Notes under the pieces: model-generated
Databases searched by the model: none
The model's input: the letters and a program-made list of their open reading frames with translations, nothing else
What the model was told of the DNA's origin: nothing
Made by a program: the position numbers and the translations under genes
Shown here: positions 22,540 through 32,380 of the stretch, one piece after another
Layout of the letters: every line of letters starts with the position of its first letter
Numbering within the stretch: the stretch's first letter is position 1
Assembly: GCF_011397635.1 (NCBI RefSeq)
Contig: NC_064767.1
Coordinates: 2,403,501-2,467,500 of the forward strand
Direction of reading: 5' to 3'
Length of the DNA stretch: 64,000 bases
From: Epinephelus fuscoguttatus
Taxonomy: Eukaryota > Chordata > Actinopteri > Perciformes > Serranidae

Positions 22540-23973
22540 GGGTCTCATTTATAAAACTGTGTAGGGAAAGCTGACTTAAGGTGACGTACGAACAAAGCGC
22601 AGAAAGAGTTTACGCACAAAAATATCCTGATTTATAACACAGTGCACACTCATGTCCCACACCTGTTTCCCTTTATAAATCACAGTCAACTTGAAATGTG
22701 GCGCAGGTGAGCGAGCGTCTCGCCCCACCCATGGATGCCTATCAGTGGCCAGTGAAACGCCCTGAATTGATATTCATTAACAAGAAACTGCACGAAGGAG
22801 AGCACGGCTAATGTGAAGATGAAGTTCTTGTTGGGGAGGTCAGTAACAGAAAGACTGTTGTTTGGTGACTCAGTGTGGACAGTGCTAAGGCTAAAACTGC
22901 AGCGGAGTGGCAGCTGGTGGCTGATGCCTCAGACCGGTTCAGAAGTCAAGAAGAAGTGGTCTGACATTAAGGTGTTAAGGCTGTTTGCAGTGATTTATTT
23001 AACAGAAAACCGAGGGATGTTTGGAGCCGACTGTCAGACAGTGTCAGTGACTGTCTGAAATAAACACTCTAAATGAAGGAGACAGTTGCCACAGCTGTTT
23101 GACAAACAATCTAATTGTCTTGACTCAATGATTTCTTAAAATATGCCTTGTTTTCATAAACGATGCATCACATCCAGACGCTGGCGCAGCAGCAGCTCAA
23201 ATGTCTGGGGATAGAGGTCAGGGTCGGGGCATCAAGCGGTAGTGGCACGTTTATCAGGTGTGCCACATTGTGCAGCACAGCACCGGCACTGCTTGGTTCC
23301 TGTGGGTGCTTCTTTGCAACGCTGGGCCCAACGCAGCGCAGAGATCCAGCAGCATTGCACACAGCAGTCAGAACCAGCCACTCATCATCCCTCACCACTG
23401 AGGGAAATGGTTTCAGCTTACAGAAACAGACAGGAGGTCTGCGTCACTGTGACGTGGAGTTACATTTCTGGGGAGGTGCACGTCAAGCTACGGCGTAGAC
23501 TCTACATTGATGTAGTGCGATTCAGCGCCAAAGTATAAATTCCCAATTAGGCATCTCAGACAGCAGCAGCGTACAGTCGATTTGTCCAACTGTTCACATC
23601 ATTATTTCACAGACTACAGTTCATCACATTATCTAATGATTACAGAATATACTTGAGTTCTTTTAAAACAAAGATATCTGCTTGTGTTTAGTCTCTTGAC
23701 TCGTGTTTCTCATGTGTGCACGTCAGTCAAAGACATGTTTGTTCTTTATTCATGTTTATCCGTTTTTGCACCTGTGCACTCTTAGTATGTAAAACGTGAG
23801 AAATCATATCTGTCTTTATTTTACACACATTTATTCTTTTTCGTCTTCCTGCCACAGGGGACACAGTTTCTCATGTCTGCAGTTTTTGTGCGTACGCATG
23901 GGTCAGACCGCACATTTTCCTTCAAGTTTGATTTATATAAATCTGGTGTACGCCACGTTTATAAATGAGGCCC
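22540..23973 (+). mobile_element. Degraded Harbinger-type transposon with SANT/Myb remnant
   Basis: The termini are GGGTCTCATTTATAAA and the reverse complement of GGGCCTCATTTATAAA. Both sides carry a 3-bp CTG duplication (22537-22539, 23974-23976). Inside, a plus-strand frame keeps SGSWW..PQTGSEVKKKWSDIK, close to the Myb/SANT-like protein that Harbinger elements encode beside their nuclease. The rest is riddled with stops. Confidence 0.7.
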
Positions 23974-24107
23974 CTGGAGTGATAATGGTGTCTCGTTCTG
24001 TTCAGGCAGAATCAGAGAGGTTCGACAATGTAGAGACACAAAGAGAGTGTGAGCAGACATTTAGCTCATGTCATCATCTCCTCTCCTGCTCTCACACCTC
24101 ATCTAAG

Positions 24108-24112
<5 letters not shown>

Positions 24113-24142
<30 letters not shown>

Positions 24143-24248
24143 ATCTCACTGTGTGTTTGCACGTATCACACCTCTGTTATCATATTGCGTTAAGCTCATA
24201 ACATACCTTTCCTTAAAAGAGCACACACACACACACACACACACACAA
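24113..24248. repeat. (TG)n ... (CA)n flanked unit
   Basis: TG run about 24113-24140 and CA run about 24222-24248, about 80 bp apart. Confidence 0.85.
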
Positions 24249-24299
24249 GTAGAAGCTGCACACACGCACCGGATGACCTCTCTGTCCTATTTTTAGGAA

Positions 24300-25394
24300 G
24301 CGCTCCTTTGGTGCTACAGAGTGCACCAGGCGGGTGGGTTTATCTGAACTTCAGCACCTCCTCTGGCACACAGCTGTCAGTCGCACCAGAGAGCGAGTGA
24401 CACGTGAGGAAAAATTATGATGATGGTTGAATCTGAAAAAACAAAACCACTAACAGTGATGGATGGACACTGTGTTTTCCCTCCAGAGACAGAGGACAAA
24501 GAGACCCACAGAAACACGATGCGTGCGATAATGTGTGGTTTCTTTTATGACCAGGACCTTGGGACATTTTGGTTTTGGTTCCAAACAGGTCTCAAAATAT
24601 AGCCTATGTGATAGAGAAGGAGACGCTGCCCTCTGCTGGGCACAGTGTGGCACTGCAACAGAGCATCAAATGCTGTGAGAGGGTTTACATCAGATTTATA
24701 CATTTGAAAGATATAAAGTTTATATCTTGCAGTTGCATCAGTGTTCTGTTCACTGTGTGACAGTGAGCAGTGGCGTCATATGGGGGAGAAAAGTTAGGAT
24801 GATGGTAAAAATCTTGGCAGCAAAAACCAAACGAAACACAGGACAGAAAATAAAGAGCGACAGTATGTCACCCAGGTCTTCACAAAGATATTTGAGTCAT
24901 CATCATTGGTGGAAATTAACCTGTTTTTCTTAACTAAACATGTTGCTCTTTAAGCTGCCATTTAATCACTGCAGTCAAACTTTTAGCAAGATGTTCATAC
25001 CTAATCAGTTGTCTCTGTCTCCACCTGGCACCAGGCCACAGTACAGGTGCAGCTTCATCCTCAGCAGCCCTGTCTCCCCCCTTATAATGAACCAGGCCTA
25101 CTCCCAACTGAGGAAGAAGGTGAGCAGCATTCTGTCACATTTCGGTCATGATGTTATTACCAGTGGTGACAGAAGATTTTTTTTTACTTATTTAAAAGTA
25201 AAAATACCACAGTTTAAAAATACTTGATTACATGAAAAAGTCCATCCATTCACTGAGGCTGAGCAAAGCATCCAAGATAACGCTCTCCAGCTCCTCCTGG
25301 AGGACCCCGAGGCGTTTTCAGGCCAGATGAGATATGGGTAACACTTTCTATGAAGACCACATCTGTAGTGCATTATATGGCCACTCATAGTGAA
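24300..25394. other. No supported gene
   Basis: Short open frames only, without domains or splice support. Confidence 0.3.
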
Positions 25395-25541
25395 CTAGTC
25401 CATACACATTGGTAGCTTTGTCACCTTCTACCTATGTATATATGTACCTATGTGCAGTTTCACATAGATTGACCACGTCAGTGAATAGAAAAACGTGGGA
25501 CAAACAGAATGACAGTTTCCGTGATTATGTACAGCATACGA
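25395..25541 (-). mobile_element. Short Helitron-like element (147 bp)
   Basis: On the minus strand it starts A|TCGTATGCTGTACATAATC, contains GTTTGTCCCACGTTTTTC and CACATAGATTGACCACG equivalents, and ends TGTATGGACTAG|T. The ends and A/T insertion point are Helitron-like. The interior matches the short subfamily at 8540-8700. Confidence 0.6.
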
Positions 25542-25969
25542 TACCATGACAAAAATTAGAAAACAACACCAACATTGGTCCACAGGGGGAGCCACAGCGA
25601 TCCGTCGCATTTTAGCCATTTTGAAGCATTTTTCTGTTGGTTTAGATTGCACGGATGGACCTAATGAAGTGGCCAGTGGACGGACGGACGGACACACACA
25701 CACAGCGTGTTGCAGAGGTTAGTGGACAAAATACTGTTGAGGGTACTAAATATGGGTCGCAACCAATAATGAAAATTTTTAACAAATATTGTTGTCTCTC
25801 CGTCTCGTTTAAGTGTGAGGTGTGTACTGCCATAGCGAAACTTGAAGGGTACGGTCAAATCGGACACAAATATGGCGGTGGTCTCGTCGACTTGACGTCA
25901 CTGGTACCCATGAATAGCTAGCAAGCTAACCACCAAAGAAGATATTTGCAAGCTAATGTTAATAACTGG

Positions 25970-26115
25970 AATGTTTGCTATTAGCCTACAAGCTAACCAT
26001 ATGTTTCAGCTCAAGATTACTAGCTATAAAAGTCGCATCATGTAACCACCTGTATGAGTGAAGCTAGCAATGTCCAGCTGAATGTACGGTTGCTTGTAGG
26101 CTAATAGCAAACATT
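25970..26115. repeat. Long stem-loop / inverted repeat
   Basis: 24 bases at 25970-25993 are a perfect reverse complement of 26092-26115. The arms continue inward imperfectly (about 26011 and 26075), leaving a loop of about 60 bp. The surroundings are rich in CTAGC/GCTAG motifs. It is probably a MITE core. Confidence 0.7.
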
Positions 26116-27112
26116 CAAGCTACGTTAGCTGACAAGTAGGCTAACCTTGTCTGGGATGCATCTACTCGAATCGCAACCTAGTTTAGATCACCACGCCACT
26201 TCCTGACGGAAACCTCCGACCACCTCCAAGCTACCACGAATAAGGGCTAGTCAGCCAGCTAGCTAACTTAGCCTGTTTTGGTTTACCCTGTTACATCACA
26301 ACTACTTGTAAATTTAGTACTGCCGCAAATCTATTATATGACTACTTGACTACTTATCACCACCACAAATATACTCCAAACGCATCTTCATTATTTTCAC
26401 TATGTAACGTTACTGCCATTCACATAGGCTACATTCATAACACTAGAACGCCACACGAAACAGCTGTTATCACAATGAAATTGGTACAGCAGCTCCAATA
26501 TGAATGGACAGCAGCAGAATCTTCATATAGTCAATGAGACATATTAATACACAGCTGCCCAAATGTCTCTTACAGTCCATCTGTCAGTGAGTTCAGACAG
26601 ATTAAAGCCAGATGTTAGGTGTTAGTATTCTGACTGAGAGACAAGCTGAGGATTGTTTTATTTATTTTGAGGCTGATGTTGGCCAAAAGTTCATCTGCTC
26701 ACTACAAGATATGATCTCCTACACACAAGACATTATCCTGACTGAGGACATGTTATCTTCTACATACCAGATCATGTCTCCTAACATGTGTTCACTATCT
26801 CCTAACCTTATGCACACCCACTTCAGCACTGAGATATTATCTCCTACGTAGGAGATGTTGCTTTTAAAGCCACATGATGTTGAACTTGTGTTTGAGGAGA
26901 GACTCCTTCAGTGTGAACAGGAAGTGCACAAAGTTCTGTCAGAAAACAAGCAGAGCTCCATCTAAGAATATGTTTCCATTCTTACTGTCTGCTGACTGTT
27001 GGTAATGACTTCATTCAACATGTTGCATCAGTCATGTGAGGGTGAACACGTGCACATCAACACCACCACTGTAAATAGTGGGAGAAAAGGAAGCAGCCAC
27101 TTCCATCATGTT
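26116..27112. other. No supported gene
   Basis: A few short open frames without domains; nothing else was seen. Confidence 0.3.
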
Positions 27113-27220
27113 CCTCTGTGATGTAGTGCAGTAAAAGTACCACATGTTCCTCTGAGATGTAGTGCAGTAAAAGTACCACATGTTCCTCTGAGATGTAGTG
27201 CGGTAAAAGTACAACATGTT
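27113..27220. repeat. Minisatellite, 36-bp unit x 3
   Basis: Three units of the type CCTCTGAGATGTAGTGCAGT + AAAAGTACCACATGTT, with one or two differences each. Confidence 0.9.
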
Positions 27221-27489
27221 CCAAGATGCAGTATGTGGAATAAAGTATATGAGGTAAAGAATGAAAAAAGAAGGTGGCAGTAATGATTTGGACATTTCAG
27301 TAATAGAGTCTATATATGTAGAAATACCTATGAAAACTTTTCTTCCTCTTCTTGTCTTCTTCATTGTTATTGTTTATTATTAATGACATCATTATGATTA
27401 TAATAATAATTATTATTATTGTTCTTGTTGTTATGCCTGTTGTTCTGAGCAAATATTGTTTCAGTTTGATGATGGGTTCCATTTTTTAG

Positions 27490-29640
27490 AGGTATTAGAG
27501 GTACCCCAGCTTTTTGGCAGAGAGCAAAGCATGACCTCTTAGCTTATGTCTGTCAGCTTGGTGTCCCTCTGTAGTTCTCTTCAATATTAAACCCATCCAA
27601 ATGAATCTTTATCTGTGTATTAGTTCTGCATTTCCTAAAAAGTATCAGTCTTGTTTTGTTCAGGTTTAATGATCATTTATTTCTATCAAACCATATTTTT
27701 AATTTACTAAGTTCTGAACTGATCACCTGCGTTAAAACTTGAAAATTACTGCCAGAACAAAAAATATTTGTGTCATCAGCAAATAACACCAGTTTTAATA
27801 CTTTTGATACGCTGCATAAATCATTGATATAAAGAACAAACAATTTAGGGCCCAACACTGACCCCTGGGGGACATCACAAGTAATGTCCAAACATGTTGA
27901 ACACTGATCACCCAGCTTCACAAACTGCCTTCTGTTAGACAAATAACTCCTCACCCAGTCCAACACTTTACCCCTGATGCCACAGTGTTCTAGTTCATTG
28001 AATAATATATCATGGTCTATTGTGTCAAAACCTTTTTATGTCTATGAATATTCCAACTGTATACAGTTTATGGTCCAGTGAATCTGTGATTTCCTCAGCT
28101 GAATCTGTTAATGCCAGTGATGTTGCTGTTTGATCTGAATCCATATTGACTTTCAGTGAGTCATTTGTGTTTGTCTATGAATTTTTCCAGCAGGTTATTG
28201 AAAAGCTTTTCTAGGATTTTGGAGACTTGAGGTAGTAATGAAACAGGTCTGTAGTTTGTGAAGTGGTGTTTGTTCCCAGATTTATACAGAACTTTAACTT
28301 TTGCTATTTTCATGTTGTCTGGAAATGTAGCGGTCAGAAATGATAAATTACAGATATACGTTAATGGTTTTGAAATTCCCTCAATGAGCCTTCTCACAAC
28401 AGTCATATTAATGTCATCACAGTCAGTAGATGTCTTATTTGGACATTTAGCAATAATATCTAAAATATCTTTCTCATCCACTGCTGTGAGGAACATTGAA
28501 CTCAGATTTCTATCAATGAAATGATCGTTCTGCTCCTCAGATGTTCCTGGATCAATTTCTCTGAATTCTTTATAAAGTGTATTTTTCTTTTTGCAGGCAT
28601 TTTGTAACCCCTTTGTGATCCAAGGACGATCTGCATATTTTAGTCTACTAGTGATGATTATTATAGGACAGTTTTCATCCTATAATCTTCTAAATATTCT
28701 GAAGAATTCCTCATAATGCACAATTTTGTTTTGTCGTCAGGTTGATTTGTCTTGTAGCTGCTGTCAAATACTGTAAAAATTGACAAATGGTCACTGATAT
28801 CACTGATTAATAGTGAACTTATTGTGTTGTTCATCATGTCAGTTGTGAATATATTGTTGATTAGCGTGGCACAGTGGGAAGTTATCCGGGTGGGTCTGGT
28901 GATATTTGGATATAAGTTCATACTGTTTATTGTATGAATGAAATCATCGGTCATTTTGTGTTTATTTGTATGAAGCAGGTCGATATTGAAGTCTCCACAG
29001 ATGAAAATTGTTTCATGACTTTTTTTGCAAACATTTCCTCCATCCAGTCCTTGAACAGTTCAATACTGGAACCTGGTGTCCTGTATATGCAGCTAATAAT
29101 TAGAGATTTATTTTTCTCTTTGTATATTTCAATTGATTTGCATTCAAGCGTGTTGTTAACGACAGCTGACATATTGTCCAACACCCTGAAGTTCAGATTT
29201 CTGTCCACATAGATTGCAACTCCCCTCCACCTTTATTCTGCCGATCCATGTGCATAAACTCAAACCCCTCCAGCTCAAAGTCCACCCCTTTTTCCATGTT
29301 GATCCATGTTTCAGATATTGCAATGATGTTGAATAAGTGTGTAAATTGACTCAGGGAATCCTTGATGCTTGTAACATTTGCATACAGACTCCTGCTGTTA
29401 ATGTGTATGATTGATCATCTACCATCTTTATTGATGCAGTTATATTGTTCATCAGTGTAATAGCAGCAGTTATTATTGATGGAGTTGAAGAAGTAGTTAT
29501 CCATATCCAGTGAATTGTGATCAGTGTATTGAAATGTTTGCAGTTCCAGCTTGTCATGTTCACTGATCCTCTGAGTTGTGCTACTATTGCCTCCAGATGT
29601 GGATGAGTGAATTCTTTCAGTGTGTGTCATGGTTGTGTGT
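27490..29640 (-). pseudogene. Degraded LINE (CR1/L2/Jockey-group) endonuclease-reverse transcriptase
   Basis: Minus-strand pieces in order give: HINSRSLYAN and ISETWINMEKG (endonuclease, 29300-29450); DRNLNFRVLDNMSAV to ISCIYRTPGSSIE (28951-29208); TRPTRITSHCATLINNIFT and SDHLSIFTV (28661-28954); TNYRPVSLLPQVSKILEKL (28161-28496, RT); FDTIDHDILFNELEHCGIRG (about 27980-28040); VPQGSVLGPKLFVLYINDL and LFADDTNIF (27673-27966, catalytic FADD). Frameshifts and stops separate them, so it is dead. The clade is inferred from motif style only. Confidence 0.85.
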
Positions 29641-29904
29641 AAAGAGGTTTGTTACCTTCCAGTCCAGCTCATGTTGATCATCAGTATTTGTCCAGCTCCT
29701 CCATACTTCTTACCATTAACACTTTGGCCTCCTCTGGTGTCCCGTTAAGCTTGATGAATATTTTGCAGTTTGTGGTCCAGGTGTGTTTAATTGAACTGCA
29801 GTTTACACACTTGTATGGCTGCTCTTAAAAAGACATACTTTTTGACTTTTATGTTCCTAGTTACATTTGTTTTTGTGCTATTCTTTGTATCGTGTTCTTC
29901 AAAT

Positions 29905-30046
29905 CACACCAAGTCAATGTCACGTATATATCCCAGTATCACAAATCACACTTTGTGTCAGGGGACTTTACAATCTGTACGACATACGACACCTTCTGTC
30001 CTCAGACCCTCACAGCAGATAAGGAAACGCCCCCCCAAAAACACCT
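29905..30046 (-). mobile_element. L2-type LINE 3'-end fragment
   Basis: It matches the 3' region of the L2 element at 50880-51000 (ATATCACAAATCACA, GACCCTCACAGC). It stops exactly at TTTAA, where the Harbinger terminus GGCCCCGATCACAC begins. Confidence 0.6.
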
Positions 30047-30540
30047 TTAAGGCCCCGATCACACATAAAGTGTTTTGCAGGTTGCAAAATTGGAGGCGCA
30101 CCACAGTGCCTTTTTTTAACTGTATGCCACTTAGTTTATTTTATTGTATGTATCCTGCAGTGATCAGTGTGTAGCTGCTGCCATGTTGAGGCAGAGGGTA
30201 CTGTCTGTAGCTCTGGTTGAGGGTGAGAGGCTGTCAGCAGATAAACAGAGATCTGTGTGGGTACATGAGACCCTAAAAAAGAGGCTGGATCATGGGGAGT
30301 ACCACCAGTTGGTCCAGGAGCTTCTCTTCCATCATGGACGTTTACAGGCAGATTTTAGGATGACTCAGGGGCAGTCTGACAACCTGCTGTCTATCATCAG
30401 GCCGTATAGCTCTGGGTATCCAGCAACCACTACCACCAGTTTCTCCTCCATTGTTTACCAACTGTAAACTTGTTGTCGTGACCACCACAGAAGGCCCGCC
30501 TCTCAAATCATCCCATTGGACAATGGGGAAAAAGATGACG
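30047..30540 (+). mobile_element. Harbinger-derived element with nuclease N-terminus, copy 2
   Basis: It starts GGCCCCGATCACACA (Harbinger-style terminus after TAA). The 107-codon frame at 30144-30467 is nearly identical to the minus-strand copy at 19630-19953, with the same premature end after LLSIIRP. The shared truncation implies one internally deleted source element. The right terminus was not located. Confidence 0.7.
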
Positions 30541-31136
30541 AAAAAAGATTCCTTATGTCAGTTTGTATAAATTAAAATAATAATAATAATAATGAAAATA
30601 ATATTCTCTTTGAGGTATAGCAGAACACGTTGCCACATTCAGCGATCGTTCAGTGTTAGAAATTAAAGTTAAAAAGTTAGCACCCTTTCTGCAGGTGGAT
30701 CCTCGCACTCAATTCATATAATTTGGAAATAATTTGATGAAGATCAGGGGAGAGCAATGCTTCACTGTGCAGATTGAAAAGTGCTCAATGAAACATTAAA
30801 TAAGTGCTAATATGTGACGTCCACACAAGTCACAGAGTCACAGTATAGTGTGTCAAAAAGACTCAAAATAATGTTAAAACAAGTTCGTAATAAACCATGT
30901 TGAAACACCTGTTAAAAAGTCACACTACAGTGTGTCAGAACAACTCACAGTATGTTATGTTTAAAGCAAATAAAGGCAGAGCTGTGCATGTTTGGACGGT
31001 GGTTCCTGTTTGCAGACAAAAGAGAAGAGAAAGATATAAAATGCAAAAAGGGACTGAAGGTGTAAAAAAAAGGCCCAGAAATATGACATCATAGCCACAG
31101 AGCATTGTGGGACTTTTTCTAGCAGGAAGACGCACA
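30541..31136. other. No supported gene
   Basis: An AT-rich spacer with a short AAT run near 30576; no feature. Confidence 0.3.
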
Positions 31137-31198
31137 GGTATTTCTGGGGTTGGCAGAGCGGTGGCGGTTGGCAACACTGGACTGTGACTGGATGAGAG

Positions 31199-32380
31199 AT
31201 GGCAGAGGGAAGTGACGGAGCAGGAAGCGAGATAGGAGAGATGGAAGTAGGTGGCGGGAGATATGAAGACGTTTGGGATATCGTTAGGAATAATAAGCGC
31301 AAAAAGCGGGGGAATAGATCGGAGGATAGTGATTCTGAAGGGGGAGCAGCGGTAGCAGGGGAAAGGAGAGAGGAGTTTCAGGTAATCGCTAGTCTTGTGC
31401 AAAAGGGAGCTTCGTTCAGCGACTGGAACCCAATACGGCTAACTAAAATCATCAGCAGAGAAATTGGGGAGGTAAGGAGTGCCAAGATACTGAGAAATGG
31501 AGCATTGCTGATTATATGTAGGGATGAAGGACAACAAAAGAGAGCAATTAGAATGAATAAAATAGAGGACAGGGAAGTGCAATGTACCCTGGCTAGAAGC
31601 AGAAAGCTAGTCAGGGGAGTTGTGACAGGGATCCCGATAAGAGTATCTGATGAGGATGTGAAAGGAAATGTAACAAATGCAAAAGTAAGGGAGGTCAAAC
31701 GTCTGAAAGCAAATAGAAATGGGATTAAAAGTGATAGTCTCTCGGTTCTGATCACTTTTGATGAAGAAAGACTCCCGGAAAAGATATTTATTGGGTATAT
31801 GTGCTATGATGTGAGGCCATATGTTCCCCCACCCCTGAGATGCTTTAAGTGTCAGAGATTTGGACATGTAGCGGCGGTTTGCAAGGGAAAGCAAAGATGT
31901 GGCAGATGTGGTGGAGACCATGAATATGGTAAATGTGATGAGGGGGCAAAACTGAAGTGTTGCAATTGTGGAGGGGAACATAGCTCAGCATACCGTGGAT
32001 GCGAGGCTAGTAAAAAAGCAGCAGAGGTGCAGAGAATCAGGGTTTCCCAGGGAATGAGCTATGCAGAGGCAACAAAAGCGGTTTCAGGAAGCATACAGGT
32101 AACAAAACAAAATGTCGTTAAGAACAAAGATGCAGAACAATGCAAAAGATGTGATAAGCTGAAGGAGGAGACTCTGCTAGTGAGTAAAAATGACTTTGTA
32201 CTGTTTATGGCGGACATAATTAACTGCTCAGCTCAGTCAGGGAGCCGAAATGAAAGGATCAAAATAATTGTCAAGTCAGCTGAAAAGTACCTTGGTGTGA
32301 AGGGGCTGAGTTGCGAAGATATTAAAAACATTCTTAATGAAGATGCCCAACCATCTCAGACATGCACTGGATCATCTTAA
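31199..32380 (+). CDS. LINE ORF1 protein, CCHC zinc-knuckle nucleic-acid-binding (393 aa)
   Basis: This RNA-binding chaperone of the retrotransposon particle is intact at 393 codons. The N-terminus is charged and low-complexity, and a central region of about 60-200 resembles the RNA-recognition part of I-clade ORF1. From about residue 215 there are three cysteine knuckles: CFKCQRFGHVAAVC, CGRCGGDHEYGKC and CCNCGGEHSSAYRGC. The stop overlaps the ORF2 start as TAATG (32378-32382), suggesting reinitiation-type translation of ORF2. Confidence 0.9.
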   Translation: MAEGSDGAGSEIGEMEVGGGRYEDVWDIVRNNKRKKRGNRSEDSDSEGGAAVAGERREEFQVIASLVQKGASFSDWNPIRLTKIISREIGEVRSAKILRNGALLIICRDEGQQKRAIRMNKIEDREVQCTLARSRKLVRGVVTGIPIRVSDEDVKGNVTNAKVREVKRLKANRNGIKSDSLSVLITFDEERLPEKIFIGYMCYDVRPYVPPPLRCFKCQRFGHVAAVCKGKQRCGRCGGDHEYGKCDEGAKLKCCNCGGEHSSAYRGCEASKKAAEVQRIRVSQGMSYAEATKAVSGSIQVTKQNVVKNKDAEQCKRCDKLKEETLLVSKNDFVLFMADIINCSAQSGSRNERIKIIVKSAEKYLGVKGLSCEDIKNILNEDAQPSQTCTGSS

